This document shows, piece by piece, positions 1-6,988 of a DNA stretch of 44,998 nt (positions are counted from its first letter, which is position 1; every line of letters begins with the position of its first letter). Under the pieces are notes generated by a model. The model ran no database searches. It saw only the letters and a list, made by a program, of their open reading frames with translations, and was not told the origin of the DNA. The translations under genes and the position numbers were made by a program. This DNA is from Bacteroidota bacterium. Lineage in GTDB: Bacteria; Bacteroidota; Ignavibacteria; Kryptoniales; JAKASW01. The stretch covers positions 1 to 44,998 of the forward strand of contig JAKAGT010000033.1 of the NCBI GenBank assembly GCA_021825585.1. The letters are read 5' to 3'.

Positions 1-31
1 GACTGCAATTGAAACAATTACACATTTGTGC

Positions 32-108
32 GGGCCCTTAGCTCAGTTGGTTAGAGCAGCTGACTCATAATCAGCGGGTCGGGGGTTCAAGTCCCTCAGG
101 GCCCACCA
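32..108 (+). tRNA. tRNA with CAT anticodon, probably tRNA-Ile2
   Basis: This is a complete 77-nt cloverleaf with an encoded CCA end. Acceptor arm GGGCCCT (32-38) pairs with AGGGCCC (98-104). The anticodon stem GCTGA/TCAGC encloses the loop CTCATAA, giving anticodon CAT. The T loop reads GGTTCAAG. The anticodon fits elongator Met or the lysidine-modified Ile2 tRNA. The acceptor carries C4-G69 and C5-G68, which are known TilS recognition pairs in E. coli tRNA-Ile2, so Ile2 is favoured. Its 3' end faces the integrase gene, the usual arrangement for an integration site. Confidence 0.95.
82..108 (+). other. presumed chromosomal attachment site (tRNA 3' end)
   Basis: Tyrosine integrases of genomic islands commonly recombine at the T arm and acceptor end of a tRNA gene. 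Here the integrase lies about 100 bp past the tRNA 3' end and points toward it. The presumed core is the T-arm to CCA segment. I searched by eye for a second copy of this segment and found none in the window, so the exact crossover and the distal end are unproven. Confidence 0.4.
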
Positions 109-147
109 GAAAATCCCGCAAATCAATCTGGTTTGCGGGATTTTCTG
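107..147 (+). terminator. strong hairpin terminator after the tRNA
   Basis: A 16-bp perfect stem starts in the last bases of the CCA end (107-122) and pairs with 132-147 around a 9-nt loop. A short T run (148-150) follows. It should end tRNA transcription and may also insulate the convergent integrase operon. Because the stem begins inside the tRNA 3' end, it sits right at the presumed att junction. The inner part of the stem reads TCCCGCAAA/TTTGCGGGA, so it shares the TCCCG...CGGGA arms seen in other hairpins of this window. Confidence 0.75.
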
Positions 148-208
148 TTTCTCTGGCTCCCAAGTCGATCTCAGAAAAAATCCCATGGCCATTATATGGC
201 CATACGTT

Positions 209-1240
209 TCAGTATTTTAGTCCCTTCACCGCGGAGAGAAGTGGATCGGGCTGAAGGTGAGCATAGGTCCGGGCTGTCGTCTCGATCGACCGATGCCCGA
301 GGATCTTCTGGATGAAATATAGACTCACGCCACTCATGGCCAGATGAGAGGCGAAGGTATGTCGAAGCGTATGAAAGTGGAACCGCGAGTCCAGGCCGGC
401 CACATCACAGTATTCCTTGAACTTCTTATTCGCTGTACCAGTATCCACCTGTTTCATATCGGTACGAAGGAAGACAAAAGGGGAGTGCTCGACCTGGGCC
501 CGGAGCGCCAGAAGCTCAGCAAGTTTGGGATGCAAGGGGACTGTCCGATCCTTCTTCGACTTGGTGGTGAAGGACTCCGTGTTCCTCACCCGAATCTTCA
601 TCCCCACGAAATCGATATCGTCCCAGCTCAAGTTTCTTATCTCGCTGACACGCATTCCAGTATAAAGCCCTGTCTCGATCACGTCCCTGTATAACCCTGA
701 TTCCATGACTTTTCGCAGCTTTTGTATGTCCTCTAAGGTCAGGAAAGGCCCTTCTTTTTCAGCAATTCTAATCGGACGCACCTGCTTCAAGGGATTCTCC
801 TCAATGTAATTCCAACTCACCGCTTTGCTGAGCGCCGCCTTGAGATGACGGAGAATTATGTTGACCGAAGTCGGAGAGTAATCCTTAAGGAGAGCGGACT
901 TGAATTGCTCCATGCGTTGAATCGTCAAGCTGTCAATCGGGACGTTTCCAATGCGATCTTTAAGATTGCTCAAGGCCAGATTGTCTAACCGCTCGCTTTT
1001 TGGAGCCTTATTGATCTTTGAGTAAGCTAAATACTCACTGATGAAGTCGCCGAGCGTCCTGATCGAAGGTTGCATAACTGAGTCGATCCGGAACGACTTG
1101 TTGGCGATCTGCGCTTCGATTTGTTTCCGGATGTTATCTGCGACGGCACGCTGATTTGTCCGGCAAGATTTGTCGTATCTCTGTCCGCGGTAGTAAAAAG
1201 TGACGAAATAGTTCTTACCCTTTTTCCTTATGTAAGCCAT
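209..1240 (-). CDS. int: tyrosine recombinase / integrase
   Basis: This protein of about 343 residues should insert and excise the element at the adjacent tRNA. Numbered from an ATG five codons upstream of the proposed start, it has an Arm-binding-like N-terminus, a SAM-like core-binding domain (about 65-160) and a catalytic domain. The catalytic domain shows GMRVSEIRNL (Arg I), Lys in TKSKKDRTVPL, HTLRHTFASH (His-x-x-Arg), GHRS and the nucleophile in TYAHL near the C-terminus, so the catalytic set is complete. I chose the ATG at 1240 because GGAGG lies 5 nt upstream of it. The protein overlaps the end of the metalloprotease gene upstream, so it is probably translated from the same leftward transcript as the repressor and protease. 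Confidence 0.95.
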   Translation of the reverse strand: MAYIRKKGKNYFVTFYYRGQRYDKSCRTNQRAVADNIRKQIEAQIANKSFRIDSVMQPSIRTLGDFISEYLAYSKINKAPKSERLDNLALSNLKDRIGNVPIDSLTIQRMEQFKSALLKDYSPTSVNIILRHLKAALSKAVSWNYIEENPLKQVRPIRIAEKEGPFLTLEDIQKLRKVMESGLYRDVIETGLYTGMRVSEIRNLSWDDIDFVGMKIRVRNTESFTTKSKKDRTVPLHPKLAELLALRAQVEHSPFVFLRTDMKQVDTGTANKKFKEYCDVAGLDSRFHFHTLRHTFASHLAMSGVSLYFIQKILGHRSIETTARTYAHLQPDPLLSAVKGLKY

Positions 1241-1718
1241 TTTCGCCTCCACCATAGATTATCATCTGCTCGGCAACCATTCGCAGCTTCGCCACAGGCT
1301 TGCTACGGTTGTACTTCCGCATTATATCGTGATAGGTCTCGCAATCGGAGACGTCGGGGCAAAGGAAGAAGGCTGCAAAAAGGTCTGCTTCGCGTTCCTC
1401 CTTCCGCTGGTAGAAGCCCAGGAAAGGAGTAGGGCACCGGCGCTCTGTGGAAAGGTTATGCCCTACTGGTTTCTCAGACAGCTGCAGGCAGAAGTGATGG
1501 TACAACTCATGGCTTTTTACTTCTGCCACTTCCTGCGGGGTCAAGCCAGGTCTGACGTTAATAATAGCCTTTCCGTAAAGGTTGGTATACAGTCCGAAGT
1601 AATCCTCTCCCATTTCGTCGTTGCGAATCGCGATCCCTTCTGCCTCGCAGATCCTGTCAACGGTATAACCAGGATACTTCTTAATCACAATCTCAAAAAC
1701 CCGCTCAATAGCCCCCAT
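1215..1718 (-). CDS. ImmA/IrrE-family metallopeptidase (anti-repressor)
   Basis: A 167-residue protein with the zinc-protease motif HELYH at residues 70-74 and a downstream EREADLFAAFFL segment supplying the third ligand (Glu110). This is the ImmA/IrrE pattern. ImmA proteins cleave a partner XRE repressor to derepress a mobile element. The putative repressor gene lies directly upstream on the same strand (gap about 30 bp) and the integrase directly downstream (overlap 26 bp), matching the ImmR-ImmA-Int layout of ICEBs1. AAAGGG lies upstream of the ATG. The cleavage target is inferred from gene order only. Confidence 0.88.
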   Translation of the reverse strand: MGAIERVFEIVIKKYPGYTVDRICEAEGIAIRNDEMGEDYFGLYTNLYGKAIINVRPGLTPQEVAEVKSHELYHHFCLQLSEKPVGHNLSTERRCPTPFLGFYQRKEEREADLFAAFFLCPDVSDCETYHDIMRKYNRSKPVAKLRMVAEQMIIYGGGENGLHKEKG

Positions 1719-1750
1719 TGATAATTTCCCTTTCTAATACGCCGGCATCC

Positions 1751-2191
1751 TCATTCGCTGTTCAATATTGCCTCCAAAACGGCCTTTGCTGCTGCACGTA
1801 TTGACAGCCTCATTGCGTTTCTGGTCTTCGGATCAATCTTCGCTAGCGATTTTGACTTCGCCGCGCTGCGGAGCAGTCCGCTTTCAAGCAATTCGTCATA
1901 AACGAACTTTTCCAGGTCGGATAGGGGGGAGTCAACCGTAATATGCTTCGGGAGTATTCCGGCGAGATATAACAGGTAAAGGTAGTTCTCGTCATAGATT
2001 TCGGCCAATGTTTTCAGCTTTAGTGGAGAGAACTCCTTGACTTCGCCCCTCTCCATGCTGGAAAGATACGGAAACGAGATCTGGCGCTGTTTGTCCCTCG
2101 GATACCGCCGTTTCGATTCATCGGCTACGTGATGTGTGGACAGGCCGAGCTTTTCCCGGACCTGCCGCAAGTGCTGGGAAAGTTTCTCCAT
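1751..2191 (-). CDS. XRE-family HTH repressor of the element
   Basis: About 146 residues. The N-terminal 65 residues form a Cro/C1 helix-turn-helix: LRQVREKLGLSTHHVADES followed by the recognition part YLSSMERGE. A helical C-terminal region follows. It is the likely ImmR-type repressor that keeps the rightward genes silent. The ATG at 2191 (AAGGCG upstream) begins at the HTH domain. A longer reading frame continues upstream, but it would run through the promoter, so the short form is preferred. The gene is divergent from the small HTH gene at 2398, with promoter and operator-like repeats between them. Confidence 0.85.
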   Translation of the reverse strand: MEKLSQHLRQVREKLGLSTHHVADESKRRYPRDKQRQISFPYLSSMERGEVKEFSPLKLKTLAEIYDENYLYLLYLAGILPKHITVDSPLSDLEKFVYDELLESGLLRSAAKSKSLAKIDPKTRNAMRLSIRAAAKAVLEAILNSE

Positions 2192-2259
2192 GACTCGCCT
2201 TGGTCTTTCTTCGATTTTAACAGCCTTATTGCGCGACTCGGCCGCCCCGAAGGGTGGTA

Positions 2260-2319
2260 TTGCATATAATACAAAGTGTCTTTCATAGATGCAAAATATC
2301 TTGCAATTATTTTCTTGCA
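2260..2319. promoter_or_regulatory. TTGCA/TGCAA operator-like repeats
   Basis: TTGCA occurs at 2260-2264, 2301-2305 and 2315-2319, and the inverted TGCAA at 2290-2294. The pair 2290-2305 forms a 16-bp imperfect palindrome. The repeats cover the leftward promoter and lie just upstream of the rightward one, as expected for operators of the divergent XRE repressor. Binding is inferred. Confidence 0.4.
2266..2294 (-). promoter_or_regulatory. leftward sigma-70-type promoter for repressor-protease-integrase
   Basis: On the minus strand, TTGCAT (2294-2289) is separated by exactly 17 bp from TATTAT (2271-2266). Transcription would start near 2259, leaving a leader of about 70 nt before the repressor ATG at 2191. 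The -35 box overlaps the TGCAA half of the operator-like palindrome, which would allow autoregulation. Confidence 0.5.
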
Positions 2320-2341
2320 TTGACTAAAATGCGTCTTTAAA

Positions 2342-2369
2342 TTGTCTCCTGTCGTCTGTATCGTATACA
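2342..2369 (+). promoter_or_regulatory. rightward promoter for the early element genes
   Basis: TTGTCT (2342-2347), a 16-bp spacer and TATACA (2364-2369) precede an AGGAGG site (2388-2393) and the ATG at 2398. This is the likely start of the long rightward transcript through the excisionase-like and replication genes. Confidence 0.4.
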
Positions 2370-2397
2370 AGACGATTCCGCTGTTATAGGAGGCATC

Positions 2398-2673
2398 ATG
2401 GTAAAATCCAAGACTTCTTCCGGTACGTCCGTTGCGTCCCCGCGCCCTGCCACCTGCATGACAAAACTCCGCCACTACCTCGACGAACACGGTATTAGCA
2501 TGGCCTGGGTTGCGAAGCAGGTAGGCATAAACTATGACCGTTTCTATCGCTTGTGTTCTGGCACCGGAGAGCCGACGCTAAGGGAAGGCCTCCTTATTAA
2601 GAAACTGCTCAGCTGCCAACTTCAGCAGATCTTCGAGGTCGATGAAGGGGAATCTGAGGAAGGCCATGATTGA
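2398..2673 (+). CDS. small Cro/C1-type HTH protein
   Basis: A 91-residue protein with a helix-turn-helix around residues 30-75, in which WVAKQVGINYDRFYRLCSG is the HTH core. The N-terminal 20 residues are Ser/Thr/Pro-rich and look disordered; the C-terminus is acidic. It is the first gene of the rightward unit, with a perfect AGGAGG 4 nt before the ATG. A Cro-like counter-repressor or early regulator of the element is the simplest role. Its stop overlaps the start of the next gene (ATGATTGA), so the two are translationally coupled. Confidence 0.8.
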   Translation: MVKSKTSSGTSVASPRPATCMTKLRHYLDEHGISMAWVAKQVGINYDRFYRLCSGTGEPTLREGLLIKKLLSCQLQQIFEVDEGESEEGHD

Positions 2674-2953
2674 GTCCAACGACGTTCTCTCAACTCGCAC
2701 CTGGCTATCGATTGAGCAAGCTGCTGAGTACACAACTTTCGCGGTCGTTACGCTGAGAAAACTTGCCTACCGCGGGGCTATCCCATTCTACAAAAAGGGT
2801 AGACGCGTGGTTTTCAAACGCGAGGAGATCGACAGCTGGATGGGCACGTCCCGCGTCGAACCTGTCGACGCTGACAAGGTCAAGAGGGAAGTCGATCAGC
2901 TTATTTCCCGGGAGCGCAAACAAGGGAGACCGAGAGGTCTTGAAGCCACTTGA
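2666..2953 (+). CDS. excisionase-type winged HTH protein
   Basis: About 95 residues. The segment WLSIEQAAEYTTFAVVTLRK, followed by a basic wing with KKGRRVVFKREEIDSWM, is the MerR-like excisionase (HTH_17) signature. These proteins bend DNA at att sites and bias the integrase toward excision. The ATG at 2666 is preferred because GAGGAAGG lies just upstream and the start overlaps the preceding stop. Its position opposite the integrase operon, under the opposing promoter, matches xis genes of ICEs. A general DNA-binding regulator is the alternative. Confidence 0.8.
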   Translation: MIESNDVLSTRTWLSIEQAAEYTTFAVVTLRKLAYRGAIPFYKKGRRVVFKREEIDSWMGTSRVEPVDADKVKREVDQLISRERKQGRPRGLEAT

Positions 2954-3758
2954 ACCGGAAGAACTCTTTAGCGGGGGCTGGGTGAAAATCCATCGCTCAA
3001 TACTTCTTCATCCCGTGTTCCAGGACAGCGAGCTGCTGCACCTGTTTCTGTACTGCCTGGCCAAGGCAAACCATAAGCCCGGCAGAGTCCTCTTTCCTCA
3101 ATCGGAGGAAGGGGAGCTGACGGTCGAACGGGGACAGTTCATATTCGGGCAGCGTAAGGCTGGTAAGGAAACCGGGGTGAATGAGAGGACCGCCCATCGT
3201 AAGCTCGTACTTCTCGAGAAACTCGGAATTCTGTCCCGCTCCGTGTCCCGCAGGTTTACTGTCGTAACCGTCAACAACTATTCGAGATACCAGGACAATC
3301 ATAACCAGGCTGACCCGCTCACTGACTCACTCGTGTCCCACCCGTGTCCCGCGTCTGTCCCACTCGTGTCTACAAACAAGAATAATAAGAATGGGAAGAA
3401 TGATAAGAAGAAAAGAATGGTTTTCTCTTTTGACTCAATTGAGTATGAGCTCTCAAAGCTTCTCTTGACTCAGATCCGGAAGAACGACGAGAATTTCCTG
3501 GCTAACGACCCAGCAGCTGAAGCACCCTCCCTTCAACGCTGGGCTTTACAGATAGATCGCCTTATTAGGCTTGACCACCGGCCGCCGGAAGAAATAAGAC
3601 AAGTCATCGTCTTCGCCCAAACGAACTCCTTCTGGCGGTCGAATATTCTTTCAGGGCAGAAGCTGCGAGAGAAGTACACCACGCTCCTCCTCCAGATGAA
3701 TCCGCGGAGACAGACTCAATCAAACGCAAAGGTACATCCCTGTGAAATCGTCATCTGA
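2940..3758 (+). CDS. phage-O-like replication initiation protein
   Basis: About 272 residues from a TTG start at 2940, with AGGGAG 11 nt upstream. The frame is open further upstream, but that part overlaps the excisionase-like gene and reads as non-protein. The N-terminal winged helix GWVKIHRSILLHPVFQ followed by LLHLFLYCLAKANHK is typical of replisome organisers of phages and ICEs. A low-complexity, Asn/Lys-rich linker (NKNNKNGKNDKKK) leads to a C-terminal helicase-loader-binding segment with FWRSNILSGQKLREKY. It is followed by a DnaC-like gene with a 17-nt overlap, the usual O-P type pair. The start is uncertain; a GTG inside the winged helix is less likely. Confidence 0.8.
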   Translation: MKPLEPEELFSGGWVKIHRSILLHPVFQDSELLHLFLYCLAKANHKPGRVLFPQSEEGELTVERGQFIFGQRKAGKETGVNERTAHRKLVLLEKLGILSRSVSRRFTVVTVNNYSRYQDNHNQADPLTDSLVSHPCPASVPLVSTNKNNKNGKNDKKKRMVFSFDSIEYELSKLLLTQIRKNDENFLANDPAAEAPSLQRWALQIDRLIRLDHRPPEEIRQVIVFAQTNSFWRSNILSGQKLREKYTTLLLQMNPRRQTQSNAKVHPCEIVI

Positions 3759-4659
3759 AACAGACATATCACCAAATCCCGGCACCTCACAGTCTCCCGG
3801 TCTCCCTGTCCCCAGGTCTCCCGGTCCCTTCTCCGAGGCGCTCTCGGCGACTATCGAACGCATCCGTGCCAAGCGCGAGGAACGCGTGCGCGCCGCTCCT
3901 CCGTGCGCCGTCTGCGGAAACAGCATTCTCTCCGTCGAGCCTTCGTCCGATCTCGACCAGTGGACGCTCTTCAACGCGACTCACGACAAGCTCTGCTTCA
4001 CCCATTTCGAAGAGGAGTACTCGAAGGTCAGGATCTCATGGCGGAGGGAGAACGCCGGCAGGTGCCTCGTCTCAGCGGGAGTGTCGCAGAAGTTCTCAGA
4101 CCGCTCATTCGATAACTATGTCGTAACCGAAGAGAACAGCCAGCTCTTCACAGCCGTCAGTGAATGGGCGGAAAACCCTTCTTCCTTTCTCTCTATACTC
4201 TCCCCGCAGACAGGCATAGGGAAGACACATCTTGCAATCGCCGCGCTGAGAAAGTTTTTTCTCGACACCGGGAGCCTGGGGAAGTTCAGGAAGGAAGGCC
4301 CCCTCCTTCTCGGCATCAGGAAGGGCTACAATACGCTCGGGTCGCTCCCCGAGAACGACGCCATAGAGTCACTGACGAAGCCCGGCATTCTCGTCTACGA
4401 CGACCTCTTCTCCTCGAAGGAGGCGACTGAAGGAATTGAGTTCGCGCGGAGGATCGCTCTGGCCTTTATAGACGCCAGGGAATGGGAAGGGAAGGCCACC
4501 GTAGTGACGAGCAACCTCACGCTCTCTTCGATCGCCGCCATCGACCGCCGCCTCAGCAGCCGGCTCTCGGCAGGAGTCGTTCTCAATATCCGCTCGACGA
4601 TCCGCGATTACAGGTGTCTCCGCCATAACCCAGGCCAGACCGGAGGGTCCCCGCCATGA
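3742..4659 (+). CDS. DnaC-like helicase loader ATPase
   Basis: A 305-residue AAA+ protein. Walker A is TGIGKTH (157-163), Walker B is VYDD (218-221), sensor 1 is TSN (256-258) and an Arg-finger segment is RRLSSRL (269-275). Before the ATPase core there is a probable zinc finger, C55-x2-C58...C85-x2-H88. Such proteins load the replicative helicase at an origin opened by the preceding O-like protein. It starts at GTG 3742 inside the end of the previous gene. Residues 17-30 (SQSPGLPVPRSPGP) are encoded by a tandem 8-nt repeat and look like an inserted, dispensable linker. Confidence 0.85.
   Translation: MKSSSETDISPNPGTSQSPGLPVPRSPGPFSEALSATIERIRAKREERVRAAPPCAVCGNSILSVEPSSDLDQWTLFNATHDKLCFTHFEEEYSKVRISWRRENAGRCLVSAGVSQKFSDRSFDNYVVTEENSQLFTAVSEWAENPSSFLSILSPQTGIGKTHLAIAALRKFFLDTGSLGKFRKEGPLLLGIRKGYNTLGSLPENDAIESLTKPGILVYDDLFSSKEATEGIEFARRIALAFIDAREWEGKATVVTSNLTLSSIAAIDRRLSSRLSAGVVLNIRSTIRDYRCLRHNPGQTGGSPP
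3792..3831 (+). repeat. 8-nt tandem repeat (GTCTCCCN), 5 units, within the helicase-loader gene
   Basis: The units read GTCTCCCG, GTCTCCCT, GTCCCCAG, GTCTCCCG and GTCCCTTC, in perfect register. They encode a Ser-Pro-rich segment near the N-terminus of the DnaC-like protein. The same octamer family recurs with 12 units at 12034-12129 in an unrelated gene. Confidence 0.9.
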
Positions 4660-4934
4660 CAGGCCCGTTCCCGCGCCGCGCCACTCCTCCTCTCGTGATC
4701 GATACCGGCCTCGAAAGCGAAGTTACACACGCGCTCCATCAGGCAAGACAGCTCCTCCGCGACGTGCGGCTCGGCAGCCTTACGGAGTCCGAAGCTTCGA
4801 CGGCTCTCCTCAAGGTCCGCTCCGCCGCCGAAGACCTCCGGCGCTCGCTCCGCTCGCTCGAAGATCGCCTCACTCTCGTCTCATCTCTCGCCTCGGAAGC
4901 CGAGGACGCCATCGTCGAAGGGGGAAGGTCCTGA
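4656..4934 (+). CDS. small helical protein of unknown function
   Basis: 92 residues, starting in the ATGA overlap with the loader gene. The central and C-terminal parts (about 20-85) are rich in Leu, Arg, Ser and Glu with heptad-like spacing (VRSAAEDLRRSLRSLEDRL), suggesting a coiled coil. There is no recognisable domain. Its position between the loader and the iteron-like repeats suggests an accessory role in element replication, but this is only positional. Confidence 0.6.
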   Translation: MTGPFPRRATPPLVIDTGLESEVTHALHQARQLLRDVRLGSLTESEASTALLKVRSAAEDLRRSLRSLEDRLTLVSSLASEAEDAIVEGGRS

Positions 4935-4935
4935 C

Positions 4936-5115
4936 ATGAAACGTCCGTCCCTGCGTCTCCCTTCGGGGAGTGTGGTAAAGTCGCTGGTAAAGCTGGTGGT
5001 AAAAAGTGGTAAAGAGGGTGGTAAACATGCTGGTAAAGATGCCCTTCCCCCGCTTCCGGCCCCTTTAGAGGGAATATTTTTTCCGCGCGCGATGCGTGCC
5101 GGGAGGGCCCCGTGA
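4936..5115 (+). CDS. 59-residue basic peptide overlying the iteron-like repeats
   Basis: An ATG one base after the preceding stop opens a 59-codon frame whose TGA overlaps the GTG of the next gene (GTGA), so it fits the coupled gene series. The peptide is Lys/Gly/Val-rich because it reads through six TGGTAAA repeats. The repeats are read in two different frames (GTA-AAG early, GGT-AAA later), so the nucleotide motif is kept while the peptide motif is not. The frame may be a real small gene, or simply a passage that maintains translational coupling across an origin. Confidence 0.4.
   Translation: MKRPSLRLPSGSVVKSLVKLVVKSGKEGGKHAGKDALPPLPAPLEGIFFPRAMRAGRAP
4973..5037 (+). repeat. six TGGTAAA direct repeats, candidate replication-origin iterons
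   Basis: Exact TGGTAAA copies start at 4973, 4985, 4997, 5007, 5019 and 5031, giving spacings of 12, 12, 10, 12 and 12 bp. An AT-rich tract lies about 40 bp downstream (GAATATTTTTTCC, near 5073-5085). Iterons inside or next to the initiator genes are typical of phage and ICE origins, and an O-like and a DnaC-like gene lie just upstream. No DnaA box was seen. Origin function is inferred. Confidence 0.6.
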
Positions 5116-5546
5116 ACGCCGGCTACGACGATATTCTCGCCTGCATCGAGTCGGAGAAGCCCGCCGCCCAGGACGATTTTCTCAGACAGCTCAAGCTCGC
5201 CCGCGACACTGCCATTATCCGCCTCCTCAGGCTCGGCCTCTCCCTCCGCGAGGTGGCTAACCTCGACGCTGAACAGATCGTCAGGCTTCCGGTCCCCGGC
5301 CTCTCCGGTTCGGCCCACTTCGTCGAGGTCATGAGAGGCCAGCCCGTCCGCTTCCGCCTCGACCCCGCCGCCGTGAACTCGCTCCACCGCTACCTCATGC
5401 TACGAGGCTCACAGAAGAGGAGGATATTTCTCCGTGTCAGAAAGCAGACTCCGATCTCGCACACGGACATCGCCATGCTCCTCTCGGACATCAGGCAGGG
5501 GCTTGCGGGAAAAACCCATGACGAGAAGAGGGAGGTTGCGAAATGA
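5112..5546 (+). CDS. recombinase-like protein lacking apparent catalytic residues
   Basis: 144 residues from a GTG that overlaps the preceding stop. The segment RDTAIIRLLRLGLSLREVAN, then LDAEQIVRL and a later basic strand and helix, resemble the first half of a tyrosine recombinase catalytic domain. In active enzymes the first part reads like TGLRxSEL with the catalytic Arg. Here that position is Ser (GLSLREV), and no HxxR or Tyr motif follows before the protein ends. It could be a catalytically dead DNA-binding derivative, or only a fold resemblance. It overlaps the next gene by 4 nt. Confidence 0.5.
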   Translation: MNAGYDDILACIESEKPAAQDDFLRQLKLARDTAIIRLLRLGLSLREVANLDAEQIVRLPVPGLSGSAHFVEVMRGQPVRFRLDPAAVNSLHRYLMLRGSQKRRIFLRVRKQTPISHTDIAMLLSDIRQGLAGKTHDEKREVAK

Positions 5547-5779
5547 AAGACGCTCAGCCGAACTGGATCGACGCCATTATAAGCAAGGTGTTTACCGTCG
5601 CGGACAGAAACGGCATAATTAGAGTCAGCGTCACGCTCGTCTTTCCTCACGTCTCGAACGAGGAGCTGACCCGCGAGCTCATTTCTTCACAGGCCGCAAC
5701 GACGCTCGTGTCGTTCAGACAGCTCCCCGTCCTCAACGTCCCCTCGTCGCCCAAACCCAGGAAGGAGAAGGAGGAGTAA
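5543..5779 (+). CDS. small conserved-looking protein, unknown
   Basis: 78 residues, starting in an ATGA overlap with the recombinase-like gene, so it is surely co-translated. The middle has an alternating beta-like pattern (GIIRVSVTLVFPHVS) followed by a helix (EELTRELISSQAA) and a Pro/Lys-rich tail. I recognise no family. It belongs to the run of tightly packed small genes downstream of the candidate origin. Confidence 0.55.
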   Translation: MKDAQPNWIDAIISKVFTVADRNGIIRVSVTLVFPHVSNEELTRELISSQAATTLVSFRQLPVLNVPSSPKPRKEKEE

Positions 5780-5784
5780 GACTT

Positions 5785-5970
5785 ATGTCACCCCTGAGAG
5801 TTCTCGTTTTCAGGTGCCCCGGATGCGAGAGGCGCACCTGCCTCGTCGTCGACATGAAGACGGAGGTTAAAGCCAGATGCGCCGACTGCGACCGCGAGAT
5901 GGAGCTCCTCCGCGCCAGGCGCCAGGTCGACTACTCCGCGCCGAAAACTCAGAAGGAGCGTCCGAACTGA
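5785..5970 (+). CDS. zinc-ribbon mini-protein
   Basis: 61 residues with two Cys pairs, FRCPGCERR and RCADCDREM, about 20 residues apart and separated by a beta-like stretch. This is a classic zinc-ribbon spacing. Small zinc ribbons of this kind are common in phages and mobile elements as regulators or nucleic-acid-binding adaptors. The ATG lies 5 bp after the preceding stop, with a GGAGGAG-type site inside the end of that gene. Confidence 0.65.
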   Translation: MSPLRVLVFRCPGCERRTCLVVDMKTEVKARCADCDREMELLRARRQVDYSAPKTQKERPN

Positions 5971-6017
5971 TGTCCGGCCCGGAAACAACACGATCACAAT
6001 CAAATCAGGAGAAAACA

Positions 6018-6860
6018 ATGTCACCCAAACGGTACATCCTCGCCGCGGGAACCATGCTCTTCCTCCTTCTCTCTTCCTGCGACCGATCGAACAACCACAT
6101 GACGGACTCATCATCGAACGAGCCCGCGATCTCGAAGGACGAAGCCCTGTCCATTATGAATGAAGTCCTTGACGACTTCGAGTTTGTCCACCAGTCTTTG
6201 CTTTCCGCCACTTCGCCGGCAAACATTGCTCCAACACGGTCTCAGCCGATCCTCATGAAGGTCGCCACCGACTCAATCTTCGTCTATGGCGATACCGCCA
6301 CCATCGATGGAGTCCTGCATGGCATCGTCGTAACTGAAAAGCATGCGTATCCCAAGGGCCTCTTGCTGATCACCAGGTCGGCGAAATATTCCCCCGGCAA
6401 CACACGCGGAATAGCCTCCGTCACGGACCGGTACATTTCCTGGGCACAGTACAGTGCGGGGACACCCGAACAGAGAACAGAGTCCGTGATACAGCCTCAG
6501 TTCAGCTCCGGTACAGACTCGACAATCGAAGTGCATGCGACCCGTACCAAGGGCTCTGTTACTCTGAGCGAGACCTACCGTTTCACGAGCCCGACAGTCA
6601 CAATCGATGTCTCCAAAGGGACAAGAGTAGTCCGAACTGCCGACCCGGCTGCAGACGCTATCGTCTCTGCGACCTACGACCAGGCAACCGGAATACTGCT
6701 GACGAAGCGCGTGACCGGCCAGGGGGAGGCTCCCCCTTATGGCGGGTTTTACACGCAGACCTTTAACTACGTCGACGGCGAGCTCAACAATTGGGTGAAG
6801 ACTACAACCCGGGGACAGGCCGATCATTCTGTCATCAAAGTTGTCGAGAGATATCCGTAG
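6018..6860 (+). CDS. predicted lipoprotein, unknown function
   Basis: About 280 residues from the ATG at 6018, which has AGGAG 6 nt upstream. An open stretch reading further upstream is ignored. A short basic N-terminus, a hydrophobic core (LAAGTMLFLLL) and the lipobox LSSC predict a lipid-anchored envelope protein. The mature part is rich in Ser, Thr and short beta-like segments with no known domain. It is the first of several envelope-type genes in the element core (second lipoprotein, TolC-like, HlyD fusion). Confidence 0.75.
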   Translation: MSPKRYILAAGTMLFLLLSSCDRSNNHMTDSSSNEPAISKDEALSIMNEVLDDFEFVHQSLLSATSPANIAPTRSQPILMKVATDSIFVYGDTATIDGVLHGIVVTEKHAYPKGLLLITRSAKYSPGNTRGIASVTDRYISWAQYSAGTPEQRTESVIQPQFSSGTDSTIEVHATRTKGSVTLSETYRFTSPTVTIDVSKGTRVVRTADPAADAIVSATYDQATGILLTKRVTGQGEAPPYGGFYTQTFNYVDGELNNWVKTTTRGQADHSVIKVVERYP

Positions 6861-6891
6861 GAGTAGCCTCCAAGATGATGGGTCCGAAGGA

Positions 6892-6985
6892 TCCCGTCCT
6901 GAGACGGGACAGGTCATTCATATTCGCACGACTTAGCTGGAACGGCGCATTATCATTGCCGCGTCCCCGAACGGTTCTATCGGGG
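6892..6985. repeat. two hairpins in the leader of the second lipoprotein gene
   Basis: TCCCGTC-CTGA-GACGGGA (6892-6909) is a perfect 7-bp stem. A second stem, CCCCGA (6965-6970) with TCGGGG (6980-6985), ends just before the proposed ATG at 6989. They could act as a terminator for the first lipoprotein gene and a translational control hairpin for the next. The first has the TCCCG...CGGGA arms shared by other hairpins in this window. Confidence 0.6.
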
Positions 6986-6988
6986 ATC

